Source of the DNA: Nitrospira sp.
Lineage (GTDB): Bacteria; Nitrospirota; Nitrospiria; Nitrospirales; Nitrospiraceae
Direction of reading: 5' to 3'
DNA length: 64,000 nt
Assembly (NCBI GenBank): GCA_031315995.1
Contig: JALDRG010000004.1
Location: forward strand, 248,001 to 312,000
The notes under the pieces were generated by a model. It was not told where the DNA came from, did no database searches, and saw only the letters and a list, made by a program, of their open reading frames with translations. The translations under genes were made by a program, and so were the position numbers. Below are positions 46,349 through 55,032 of the stretch, piece after piece; position 1 is the first letter of the stretch; every line of letters starts with the position of its first letter.

Positions 46349-47671
46349 ATGACGACCTTAGCCTCGACGCCGCAAGGCGGGAACAGTGACTTGGATATGG
46401 CGACAGACGAGCAAGCAGGGAGAGGCCCAGCCGGACCGAGCGGCGAGCGGTCGACAGCGACCATCGACCTTATGGTGGGCCTGCTGACCCTCAACAATGC
46501 CGGCACGATCGAATCGCTCGTAAAGTCGATGGTGGACGGATTGCGGCAGTCGTTCCCGAATACGTCCGCTCTCCTCGTGAATTGCGACGCTGGCTCGCAA
46601 GACGGCACGCCGGGCATCATCGATCGGGTTGCGGCCGGGCTCATCCCAGTGCGGACGATATCCAACGCCGCGAGCACCTATGCCAATGTCACCAAAGAAT
46701 CCGGGTTTCCCGGGCGAGATGAAACGATTCGCAATCTCTGCCGTGCCGCGCAACAATTTCAGCCCAAGGCCTGCCTGATCTTCGAGGGGCAGCTTCGTTC
46801 GCTCAACCCTGCCTGGATCGATCAATTAGCCAGGCCGATCTTCGAATCCGGGCAGGATTATGTAGTGCCGCTGTACCAGCGTCACCGGTACGAAGGGACT
46901 CTGGTTACGAACCTGTTGTATCCGCTCACACGCGCGCTCTACGGGAAGCGGCTGCGATATCCGAGCGGAGGCGCATACGGACTGTCGGGAAAATTCGCCC
47001 GCGATCTGCACGGCCGGTCGGCGTGGACCGGGGCCAGCGGCAAATTCAGTGTCGACGGCTGGATCACGGCCGCTGCTCTGGCGGGCGATTACCAGGTTTG
47101 TCACACCTTTCTTGGCGCCCGTGATCAAGACACGAAGATCGGGGCGATCGATCTGTCCGCCGTCCTGGCACAAACCGTCGGAGGAATTTTCCATTCCATG
47201 GAAGAATTCGAATCTGCCTGGGAACAGATAAAGGAATCCACCGAGGTGCCGCTGTATGGCACACCTGAGCCGGCCCCGGACCCCGGTCCCTTGCAGACAG
47301 CGAGAATGGTGAGCGGGTTTAAACAAGGCTTGCGCGATTTGCTCCCACTTTGGGAGTTGATCCTCTCTAGGGACACCTTGGGGCAGATCCTCGCGCTCGA
47401 TATGCAGGATCCCGAAGACTTTCGCTTTCCTCCGTCCCTATGGGTGCAAACCGTGTATGATTTCGCCCTGGCCTATCACGACCAAACCTTGCATCGTGAA
47501 CATATGTTGAAATCGCTGACACCGCTGTATCTGGGGCGCACGGCCTCCTTCGTCCTGGAAACCCATCACGGCGATGGGGCGCAGGTGGACAGGACGGTGG
47601 AAGCACTCTGCGGACAATTCGAACGCTCGAAGCCATACCTGGTCGAGCAATGGAGGTGGCGCGATGAGTGA
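46349..47671 (+). CDS. GT-A family glycosyltransferase (glucosyl-glycerate/GT81-like)
   Basis: A 440-residue GT-A type enzyme. After a disordered N-terminus (about 1-38) comes the family-2-like start (IDLMVGLLTLNNAGTIESLV) with NCDAGSQDGT, then a sugar-nucleotide site around PLYQRHRYEGTLVTNLLYPLTRALYG. The C-terminal ~150 residues are helical. The layout recalls glucosyl-3-phosphoglycerate or mannosylglycerate synthases, which make compatible solutes. Substrates are not certain. Its stop overlaps the next start by eight bases. Confidence 0.75.
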   Translation: MTTLASTPQGGNSDLDMATDEQAGRGPAGPSGERSTATIDLMVGLLTLNNAGTIESLVKSMVDGLRQSFPNTSALLVNCDAGSQDGTPGIIDRVAAGLIPVRTISNAASTYANVTKESGFPGRDETIRNLCRAAQQFQPKACLIFEGQLRSLNPAWIDQLARPIFESGQDYVVPLYQRHRYEGTLVTNLLYPLTRALYGKRLRYPSGGAYGLSGKFARDLHGRSAWTGASGKFSVDGWITAAALAGDYQVCHTFLGARDQDTKIGAIDLSAVLAQTVGGIFHSMEEFESAWEQIKESTEVPLYGTPEPAPDPGPLQTARMVSGFKQGLRDLLPLWELILSRDTLGQILALDMQDPEDFRFPPSLWVQTVYDFALAYHDQTLHREHMLKSLTPLYLGRTASFVLETHHGDGAQVDRTVEALCGQFERSKPYLVEQWRWRDE

Positions 47672-48365
47672 CCTGTGGAGAGAAACAATGGTCGCCGGAT
47701 TTCGTGACACCGTCATGCAGATTCTACTCGTGCTGCCGCGGCTTCTCGCGCTGCTCACATTTCTGGCACTGGGCCTCCTAGGTGCCTGGTTTGTCAGGGT
47801 CCTGATTCTACGAGTGCTCCGAACCTTTAAGTTCGATTCCTTCTGCGAACGCCTCGGCATTGCCCAGCCATTGTCTCAAGCTGGAGTCCGACAGCCGGTT
47901 TCCCTGGTCGTCAGCCGGGTCCTCTTTTGGATCGTGTTTCTGTTATTCGCCTTCATGGGCGTCGATGCCATGAATTTGCCGGCGACGGCCAATTTGATCA
48001 GCCAGATCGTCGCCTTTCTGCCCAATGTCCTGGCCGCCTCCCTGGTGCTCCTCATCGGGGTCCTCTGCGCTAATTTCTTCGCCGAGGCGTCGCTGATCGC
48101 CGCCGTCAATGCTCAGGTCGAAGAAGCCCGCATTGTCGCCGGGTTAGTGCGATGGGGCCTGTTACTCTTTACCTTCGCGATGGTATTGACCCAGTTGGGG
48201 ATCGCCAAGGAGATCGTCATTGCGGCCTTTTCTATTACGTTCGGCGGCGTCGTATTTGCGCTTGCGCTCGCGGTGGGATTGGGCGCACGACACCTCATGC
48301 GGGGCGCGCTCGAACGCCGATTCAGACATCAAAACCACAAACCCGACGAGTTATCACACCTATGA
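47664..48365 (+). CDS. MscS-type TM-helix membrane protein
   Basis: The 233-residue integral membrane protein has about five hydrophobic helices arranged as the 'TM helix' repeats found in large MscS-like channels (VLVLPRLLALLTFLALGLLGAWF-type blocks, then GVVFALALAVGLGARHLMRGALERRF). There is no cytoplasmic MscS beta domain, so it is channel-like rather than a complete MscS. GGAGG lies before ATG 47664. It is embedded in the trehalose/glucan operon: its start overlaps the glycosyltransferase and its stop overlaps glgE by ATGA. Confidence 0.75.
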   Translation: MSDLWRETMVAGFRDTVMQILLVLPRLLALLTFLALGLLGAWFVRVLILRVLRTFKFDSFCERLGIAQPLSQAGVRQPVSLVVSRVLFWIVFLLFAFMGVDAMNLPATANLISQIVAFLPNVLAASLVLLIGVLCANFFAEASLIAAVNAQVEEARIVAGLVRWGLLLFTFAMVLTQLGIAKEIVIAAFSITFGGVVFALALAVGLGARHLMRGALERRFRHQNHKPDELSHL

Positions 48366-50437
48366 AAAATCCGCGCACACAAGACAAGGGACATGAGGCG
48401 GCACGTGGCCGGATCACCCCAGGAAGCCCAGTGCCGTCCCCCTCTCCCATGGACGAGGGGCGCCGAAGAGTCGCCATCGAGCATGTCCAACCAGAAATCG
48501 ATGGCGGTCGGTACCCGATCAAGCGAGTAGTCGGAGAGACGGTGGTCGTCGAAGCGGACCTATTCGCAGACGGCCACGACCTGGTACGAGGAGTCCTTCG
48601 TTACCGGCATGCGCAGCATGACGGCTGGCAAGAAACGCCGCTCGAATTCCTCACCAACGACCGATGGCAGGCGTCGTTCGAGACGACGGAACTAGGACGC
48701 TATTGCTATGGTGTGATGGGCTGGATCGATCATTTTGCCACGTGGCAACGCGACATGCGCAAGCGTCTGGGCGTACAGCACGATGTGAGCGTGGATCTGA
48801 TTATCGGGACGCGTCTCATCGAGGAGGGGCTTAGGCGCGCATCGGGCGAATCGGGACGGCAGCTGAAGGCCATTGCCGAGGCCATCTCGGCCTCGCAACG
48901 TGACTCACAACGACAAGTTGAGCTCCTGCTCGGAGAGGATGTGACCGCTCTGATGGCCACGTGCGCGGATCGACGTTGGGCCACCACCTACGACAAGGAA
49001 CTCGTCGTCGTGGTCGATCGTCCCAGAGCCCGTTTCAGCGCATGGTATGAAATGTTCCCGCGATCCACCGTCGAGGCCGATCAACCACACGGCACATTCA
49101 GAGATTGTGAATCTCGTCTCCCCTATATTGCGGACATGGGATTTGATGTCCTCTACCTTCCCCCCATTCACCCGATCGGGAAGACGCACCGGAAAGGGAG
49201 AAACAATAACCCGCGGGGTGACTCCGACTCCGTGGGTAGTCCCTGGGCGATCGGAGCGCGCGATGGCGGCCATACGGCCATCCATTCGCAACTCGGGACG
49301 TTGGACGATTTCAGTCGACTGGTCACCGCCGCCAAGGCACAGGGAATCGAAATCGCGCTCGATATCGCGTTCCAATGCTCTCCCGATCATCCTTATGTCA
49401 CCGAACACCCGGAGTGGTTTACCACGCGACCGGATGGCACCATTCAGTTTGCGGAGAATCCCCCCAAGCAATACCAGGACATCTTTCCGATCAATTTCGA
49501 GAGCCAGGCCTACCGCGAATTGTGGACTGAACTCCGCGGAGTCGTGCAGTACTGGATCGACCACGGCATTCGTATCTTCCGGGTCGACAATCCCCATACG
49601 AAATCGTTCCTATTTTGGAAGTGGCTGATCGCGGACATCACGGCACGGCATCCGGACATCATTTTCTTAGCCGAAGCCTTCACGCGCCCGAAGGTGATGT
49701 ACCACCTCGCGAAAATCGGGTTCACGCAGTCCTATACTTACTTTGCCTGGCGCACCACGAAGGCCGAATTGACCGACTATTTCACTGAGCTCACCGGCAC
49801 GGAAGTACGGGAATTTTTCCGGCCCAACCTGTGGCCGAATACCCCCGATATTTTGACCGAACAGTTGCAACATGGCGGCCGTCCGACATTCATGGCCCGG
49901 CTGGCCCTCGCCGCCACGCTGGGCGCCAGTTATGGGATGTATGGACCGGCCTTCGAACTCTGCGAAGCTCGTCCGCAGAAGCCCGGCAGCGAGGAGTACC
50001 TGGATTCCGAAAAATATGAAATCCGGCATTGGGACATCACGAGAACCGATAGCCTCAAGGATTTCATCGGATTGATCAATCGCATTCGCCGCGACAATCC
50101 CGCGCTACAGCATGATGCCACCCTACAATTTCATCCCGTCGACAATGATCAGCTCATTGCCTATAGCAAACAGTCGCCGGACGGCGAGAACGTCGTTCTC
50201 GTCGTGGTGAACCTTAGCCCGCACCATGTGCATTCGGGCTGGCTCGACTTGGACCTGGCTACCCTGGGATTGCAAGCCGATCGTCCATTTCAGGTCCACG
50301 ACTTGCTGACCCATGCCTATTACCAGTGGCAGGGGTCTCGGAATTACGTGCAGATCGATCCGCATTCCGTGCCGGCCCAAATCTTTGCCGTGCGGCGCAC
50401 GATGCGGCGAGAGCAGGACTTCGATTATTTTCTATAA
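48362..50437 (+). CDS. glgE: Alpha-1,4-glucan:maltose-1-phosphate maltosyltransferase GlgE
   Basis: Extends alpha-glucan with maltosyl units from maltose-1-phosphate. The 691-residue protein has an N-terminal all-beta domain (about 45-150) and a helical insert (150-210). The GH13_3 catalytic domain follows, with ARFSAWYEMFPRS, DVLYLPPIHPIGKTHRKGRN, IFRVDNPHTKS (nucleophile Asp) and IIFLAEAFTRP (acid/base Glu). A C-terminal beta domain ends in IFAVRRTM. Length and motifs match GlgE closely. The start overlaps the channel-like gene by ATGA. The substrate is supplied by the following maltokinase. Confidence 0.95.
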   Translation: MKNPRTQDKGHEAARGRITPGSPVPSPSPMDEGRRRVAIEHVQPEIDGGRYPIKRVVGETVVVEADLFADGHDLVRGVLRYRHAQHDGWQETPLEFLTNDRWQASFETTELGRYCYGVMGWIDHFATWQRDMRKRLGVQHDVSVDLIIGTRLIEEGLRRASGESGRQLKAIAEAISASQRDSQRQVELLLGEDVTALMATCADRRWATTYDKELVVVVDRPRARFSAWYEMFPRSTVEADQPHGTFRDCESRLPYIADMGFDVLYLPPIHPIGKTHRKGRNNNPRGDSDSVGSPWAIGARDGGHTAIHSQLGTLDDFSRLVTAAKAQGIEIALDIAFQCSPDHPYVTEHPEWFTTRPDGTIQFAENPPKQYQDIFPINFESQAYRELWTELRGVVQYWIDHGIRIFRVDNPHTKSFLFWKWLIADITARHPDIIFLAEAFTRPKVMYHLAKIGFTQSYTYFAWRTTKAELTDYFTELTGTEVREFFRPNLWPNTPDILTEQLQHGGRPTFMARLALAATLGASYGMYGPAFELCEARPQKPGSEEYLDSEKYEIRHWDITRTDSLKDFIGLINRIRRDNPALQHDATLQFHPVDNDQLIAYSKQSPDGENVVLVVVNLSPHHVHSGWLDLDLATLGLQADRPFQVHDLLTHAYYQWQGSRNYVQIDPHSVPAQIFAVRRTMRREQDFDYFL

Positions 50438-50462
50438 CTGACGTGACTTTGGAAGAGACACG

Positions 50463-52181
50463 ATGATCACCCTCCGGAACAATTGGGAACGCGCGTTTGA
50501 TGTCCCGACTCGTGCAGAGGTCGAGGCACTGCTGCCGGCATTCCTGATGTCCGCTCGCTGGTTCGGAGGGAAAGCGAAGACCATCGGCTCGGCCCACTTT
50601 TCTGACGTGCTGCCTATTGACCTGGGTCATGTCAGCATGGTGCTGTGCTTCGTTGAGGTCTCTTATACCGAAGGAGGCGTGGACACCTATACGGTCCCGC
50701 TGACGGCGGCCCTCGAGGAACAGGCCGATCGAGTGGTGCGCGACCATGCAAACGCGGTCATTGGCTCCCTGAACGTGGTCCGCCCCCAGGGCAATCAGAG
50801 AGGGGTCTTATACGATGCCTTGTGGAACGAAGACTGTGCCAATTCACTTCTGTCCAGTATGGGGAGGCGCGCCCAATTCCGTGGTTCCGCAGGCACGTTA
50901 GTGGGCTCCTCGACTGCGCTGTTCAACGACATCTCGCTCAGTCAAGGGATCACCCCTGCTTCCGTCATGAAAGCCGAACAGAGTAATACGTCGGTCAAGT
51001 TCGGCGATCGCGTCATCATGAAGCTCTATCGCCGAGTCGAACCGGGGGTGAACCCGGAACTGGAAATCGGGCGGACCCTCACGGCGCGAAACTTTGGCCA
51101 TTCGCCGGCGCTGGTCGGCGCGTTGGAGTATACGCGCGGGAACAACGAGCCGCTCACGCTGGCCCTGGCACAGATGTTCATCCCCAACCAAGGGAATGCA
51201 TGGGAATACACCCTGTCCCAGCTCTCCCGCTACTTCGACACAATTTCTGAACTGGATCCGAAACACATCCCCTCGGAGCCCGGCTCGCTCACAGCCCTCA
51301 ATAGCCTGGCACGTACCGACGACCCTTTCCATGGTTTCATCGATGAGGCGCGCCTATTGGGATGTCGAACAGGTGAACTCCACATGGTGCTCGGCCAGAC
51401 CAGCCGCGATCCGGCCTTTGCGCCTGAATCCTGTGGCTCGTCCTACGTGCAATCCCGCGTTCAAACCATGCGTCGCTCGGCCACCCAGGCCTTGACCACA
51501 TTGCGCACCCGATTGGCTACTCTGAACGAATCAGGCCGGGAACAAGGAAGGCAGGTACTCGGACAAGAACAGGCGATCCTGAATCGACTGGGAGCCCTGG
51601 AGAGGGCTCCGCTGACCGCGATGCGCATTCGGTGTCACGGCGATTATCATCTGGGACAGGTCCTCTCGACGGGACACGATTTTGTGATCATTGATTATGA
51701 GGGCGAGCCCGCCAAACCGTTGCACGAACGTCGGGCCAAACACATTCCTCTAGTGGACGTCGCAGGGATGATTCGCTCATTTCATTACGCCGTCCATGCC
51801 GCATTACGCCAAAGACTTGCGCCTCAGACAGCCGAACCTGCGACGCAGTGGCTGGCAATCTGGGCCGAACATTGGTACGACTCGGTACGCACGGCATTCC
51901 TCAATGGCTATGAGGCGATTGCCGGTCAGGCACCGTTCTCGCCGCAGTCACAAGAGGAATTCCAGTTGCTGTTAGACGTGCTTGTGCTCGACAAAGCCCT
52001 GTACGAACTCACCTATGAATTAAACAATCGACCGGACTGGGTCGCACTTCCCCTGTCCGGCATTCTGCAATGTGTGCGGCCATCAACCGACAGTGGCAAC
52101 CAGGGTGATCGAGCAGAGCACACCGGAACAGCACGTGATCCCTCTGCGGCAGGACGATCGAGAAATGAGGTACCCCAATGA
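50463..52181 (+). CDS. mak: Maltokinase (maltose to maltose-1-phosphate)
   Basis: Phosphorylates maltose for GlgE. The 572-residue protein has the Mak cap domain (LMSARWFGGKAK and the segment around VLYDALWNED), then a kinase core of the APH/fructosamine-kinase-like fold: IMKLYRR (Lys for ATP), RCHGDYHLGQVL (catalytic Asp) and FVIIDYEGEPAKP (metal Asp). The C-terminal ~30 residues are low-complexity. It lies 25 bases after glgE and overlaps the glgB start by ATGA. The separated TreS and Mak, plus GlgE and GlgB, complete the trehalose-to-glucan route. Confidence 0.93.
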   Translation: MITLRNNWERAFDVPTRAEVEALLPAFLMSARWFGGKAKTIGSAHFSDVLPIDLGHVSMVLCFVEVSYTEGGVDTYTVPLTAALEEQADRVVRDHANAVIGSLNVVRPQGNQRGVLYDALWNEDCANSLLSSMGRRAQFRGSAGTLVGSSTALFNDISLSQGITPASVMKAEQSNTSVKFGDRVIMKLYRRVEPGVNPELEIGRTLTARNFGHSPALVGALEYTRGNNEPLTLALAQMFIPNQGNAWEYTLSQLSRYFDTISELDPKHIPSEPGSLTALNSLARTDDPFHGFIDEARLLGCRTGELHMVLGQTSRDPAFAPESCGSSYVQSRVQTMRRSATQALTTLRTRLATLNESGREQGRQVLGQEQAILNRLGALERAPLTAMRIRCHGDYHLGQVLSTGHDFVIIDYEGEPAKPLHERRAKHIPLVDVAGMIRSFHYAVHAALRQRLAPQTAEPATQWLAIWAEHWYDSVRTAFLNGYEAIAGQAPFSPQSQEEFQLLLDVLVLDKALYELTYELNNRPDWVALPLSGILQCVRPSTDSGNQGDRAEHTGTARDPSAAGRSRNEVPQ

Positions 52182-54118
52182 CCCAGCATCGGACGATACC
52201 GACACCCATTTACTCAGCCAGCAACTTGACGCCTGACGACGTGTATTTGCTCAATGAGGGCTCGCACTTTCAACTCTATGACAAACTTGGGGCTCATCTC
52301 GGCAACGTCAACGGTCAACCAGGAACCCATTTTTCGGTATGGGCGCCCGAGGCACAACAGGTGTCGGTCGTCGGCACGTTCAACGGCTGGCAAGCCGGGA
52401 TGCACCCGCTCCAGGCGAGGGGGCATTCGGGGATTTGGGAGGGATTCATTCCGGAAGTCGGAAAAGGAGCCTTGTACAAATACCACATTCAGTCGCGCCA
52501 CTCCGGCTACCAAGTCGACAAGAGCGATCCCCTCTCGTTCTTCAATGAGATTCCCCCCAAGTCCGCATCCATTGTCTGGGACCTCGACCACGCGTGGGCG
52601 GACGCCGACTGGATGCACACGCGCCGACAAGCGAATGCGTTGGATGCTCCGATGGCGATTTATGAGATGCACGTGGGATCGTGGAAACGAATCGCCGCCG
52701 AACACAATCGCTCCCTCAGCTATCGGGAACTGGCCGTTCCCCTTGCCGAATACTTACAACGCATGGGATTCACACACGTGGAGTTTCTGCCCCTGACGGA
52801 CCACCCGTTTTTTGGATCCTGGGGATATCAAACCACTGGTTATTTCGCTCCTTCCGGCAATTACGGCACACCACAGGACCTCATGTTTCTCATCGATACC
52901 CTGCACAACCATGGGATCGGCGTGTTGCTGGATTGGGTGCCGTCCCATTTCCCGACCGATGAGCATGGGCTGGGCTTTTTCGACGGCACACATTTGTATG
53001 AACACGCCCATCCACAGCAGGGATTCCAACCGGACTGGAATACCTTTGTCTTCAATTTCGGCCGCAACGAGGTACAGAGCTTTCTCATCAGCAGCGCGCT
53101 ATTCTGGCTCGACAAGTACCATTTTGATGGTCTGCGCGTGGACGCCGTCGCCTCCATGCTCTATCTGGATTACTCACGCAAGGAAGGAGAATGGATTCCC
53201 AACCGATATGGCGGGCGCGAGAACCTGGAGGCGATTGCATTTTTGCGGCGATTCAACGAAGAGGTCTATCGTCGTTTCCCCGATGTCCAAACCATTGCCG
53301 AAGAATCCACGGCGTGGCCGCTGGTGTCCCGTCCCACGTATCTTGGGGGCTTGGGATTTGGATTAAAGTGGGACATGGGCTGGATGCATGACACTCTAGG
53401 CTATATGCGACAGGATCCCATCAATCGCAGATACCATCATCACAATCTCACATTTCGAATGCTCTATGCGTTTCACGAGAATTTTGTGCTTCCGCTCTCA
53501 CATGATGAGGTGGTCTACGGAAAAGGATCCCTTCTGGGGAAGATGCCGGGAGACGAGTGGCAGAAATTCGCTAATCTCCGCGTCCTGTTCGGACACATGT
53601 ACGCGCAGGCGGCAAAGAAGCTGCTGTTCATGGGTGGCGAGTTCGGCCAGCAAGCAGAATGGGCGCACGATGGCCAACTGCAGTGGGACGCGCTCGACCT
53701 CCCCTACCATCGTGGGATGCAGCGATGGGTCGCCGACCTCAATCGCACGTATAAGCAGGAGCCGGCACTCCATCAGGGAGACGTCGACCCTTCCGGCATT
53801 GAGTGGATCGACTGTCAGGATGTCCAATCAAGCATCATCAGCCTGCTCAGAAAAGGTCGAGCGGAGGGTGACGTCGTACTGGTGATTTGCAACTTCACTC
53901 CGGTGCCACGCCAGAACTATCGCGTGGGGGCGCCCTACGGAGGACAGTGGAAAGAGATTTTGAACAGCGATGCCACCCTCTATGGAGGGAGTGGCTGGGG
54001 CAACGGAGGAGGAGTTCACGCGACACCCGTGCCGCTTCACGGACGGACTCATTCAGTGACCGTCACCTTGCCTGCACTCTCCGCGATCTTCTTGAAACCA
54101 TCGAGCGACGGGCTGTAA
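52178..54118 (+). CDS. glgB: 1,4-alpha-glucan branching enzyme GlgB
   Basis: Adds alpha-1,6 branches to the GlgE product. The 646-residue protein has the N-terminal CBM48 domain (WAPEAQQVSVVGTFNGWQ) and a GH13_9 barrel with DWVPSHFPTDEHGL, GLRVDAVASMLYLDYSR (nucleophile Asp), VQTIAEESTAWP (acid/base Glu) and LSHDEVVYGKGSLLGKMPGD. A C-terminal beta domain ends the protein. It is the last gene of the operon; a ~300-base gap follows. Confidence 0.96.
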   Translation: MTQHRTIPTPIYSASNLTPDDVYLLNEGSHFQLYDKLGAHLGNVNGQPGTHFSVWAPEAQQVSVVGTFNGWQAGMHPLQARGHSGIWEGFIPEVGKGALYKYHIQSRHSGYQVDKSDPLSFFNEIPPKSASIVWDLDHAWADADWMHTRRQANALDAPMAIYEMHVGSWKRIAAEHNRSLSYRELAVPLAEYLQRMGFTHVEFLPLTDHPFFGSWGYQTTGYFAPSGNYGTPQDLMFLIDTLHNHGIGVLLDWVPSHFPTDEHGLGFFDGTHLYEHAHPQQGFQPDWNTFVFNFGRNEVQSFLISSALFWLDKYHFDGLRVDAVASMLYLDYSRKEGEWIPNRYGGRENLEAIAFLRRFNEEVYRRFPDVQTIAEESTAWPLVSRPTYLGGLGFGLKWDMGWMHDTLGYMRQDPINRRYHHHNLTFRMLYAFHENFVLPLSHDEVVYGKGSLLGKMPGDEWQKFANLRVLFGHMYAQAAKKLLFMGGEFGQQAEWAHDGQLQWDALDLPYHRGMQRWVADLNRTYKQEPALHQGDVDPSGIEWIDCQDVQSSIISLLRKGRAEGDVVLVICNFTPVPRQNYRVGAPYGGQWKEILNSDATLYGGSGWGNGGGVHATPVPLHGRTHSVTVTLPALSAIFLKPSSDGL

Positions 54119-54280
54119 CAAGGACGGCTTCAAGGTCTCACCCTTCCAAGAAGGCATCAAGCGCAACGCAGTAGAACCGTCGACTCCCCCCACATTATCC
54201 CGTTCTATTTCACGCCATCACCGTTTCAGTTCACGATCATCACGCGCGACGTAATCGCATCATTATTTTTTCCCTCTATA

Positions 54281-54293
54281 AATCAGCCTATTA
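54281..54293 (+). promoter_or_regulatory. IHF-like site
   Basis: AATCAGCCTATTA fits the IHF consensus WATCARnnnnTTR fully and lies 27 bases upstream of the -24 element, where IHF bends DNA at many sigma-54 promoters. Match by eye; not scored against background. Confidence 0.45.
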
Positions 54294-54317
54294 TCGATTA
54301 CCTCCATGCAGATTTTT

Positions 54318-54334
54318 TCGGCATGATGATTGCT
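54318..54334 (+). promoter_or_regulatory. Sigma-54 (-24/-12) promoter
   Basis: TCGGCATGATGATTGCT has the invariant GG and GC exactly ten bases apart and matches YTGGCACGRNNNTTGCW at all but two positions. The start near 54345 would leave a leader of about 75 bases before the gene at 54421. A GAF-AAA+-Fis activator gene lies 2.3 kb downstream. Confidence 0.65.
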
Positions 54335-54420
54335 GTACTCCTGTGCAGAAACCCGCAGTCACGCATCACATAAACCTATATCTTCTCCGACCCTCGGGTC
54401 GGGCTATCAGGGAGGATACC

Positions 54421-54912
54421 ATGCATCGAACCATCATGTTGTATTCGGCTACGCTACTTCTCGCCGGCTGGAATCTTCTTGGGCTTACCCCGGCCCATGG
54501 ATTCTCGAGTGATATCGAGCCGATCGTGTGGAACAGCAATCAGAAATCGCCCGCCTGGGCGGAAGAACTCCTCGGAGAAGTGGTGACCTATCAAACCCTG
54601 GCCGAAAAAAATCTAATTCCAGGGAATTTTCAGCCTTATCTCGACCAGACGAGCAAGGTCCGCGAGTTGCACCGAGCCGGAAATCGTCGTGCCACCTATG
54701 ACGGAGTCAATCAGCTCATGGTCATGCTGGAAGCCAGGGTCGGCGGAATCGATGCTCACAGTGCCGATGCCCTGTGGGACTTTTGCTATCGCGTGACGCC
54801 CGATGAATTCCATGCGCGCGATCGGCACGTTCGGGCGAAGGGCGTCGACGAATTCGAGAAGCATGAAGAGTTCATGCGCGACATGGAAGAACGAGCGGGC
54901 ATGAGCTTCTGA
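54421..54912 (+). CDS. Small exported protein of unknown function
   Basis: Start ATG 54421 with GGGAGGAT upstream. 163 residues; a signal peptide (about 1-27, cut after AHG) precedes a soluble, mostly helical mature protein with NGNRR-type polar turns, an RNRRATYDGVNQLMVMLEA-like helix and a closing HVRAKGVDEFEKHEEFMRDM. It has no cysteine pair and no lipobox. It is the first gene after the sigma-54 promoter and probably shares its transcript with the porin. Family not recognised. Confidence 0.72.
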   Translation: MHRTIMLYSATLLLAGWNLLGLTPAHGFSSDIEPIVWNSNQKSPAWAEELLGEVVTYQTLAEKNLIPGNFQPYLDQTSKVRELHRAGNRRATYDGVNQLMVMLEARVGGIDAHSADALWDFCYRVTPDEFHARDRHVRAKGVDEFEKHEEFMRDMEERAGMSF

Positions 54913-54949
54913 CATTCGTTGCTTTTTCGAACAGTGAATCTGTCGGCAG

Positions 54950-54980
54950 GGCCGGCGGTCCGCATCGTTGGCCGCCGGCC
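54950..54980 (+). other. GC-rich intercistronic hairpin
   Basis: GGCCGGCGG (54950-54958) and CCGCCGGCC (54972-54980) form a perfect 9-bp stem, extendable by two more pairs around a bulge. No T-run follows. Placed 37 bases after the small exported protein, it may stabilise the upstream mRNA or partly terminate it before the porin. Confidence 0.5.
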
Positions 54981-55032
54981 ATGACCGTCCCCACAAAGGG
55001 GAATGAAGGATTCCCATGTTCCCTGAAGATCG

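Larger units (their letters stand above)
54119..54420 (+). other. Intergenic control region of the sigma-54 module
   Basis: About 300 AT-rich bases with no gene. They hold an IHF-like site and a sigma-54 promoter (listed separately). Upstream activator sites would be expected between 54120 and 54280; I see no convincing inverted repeat there. Confidence 0.5.
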
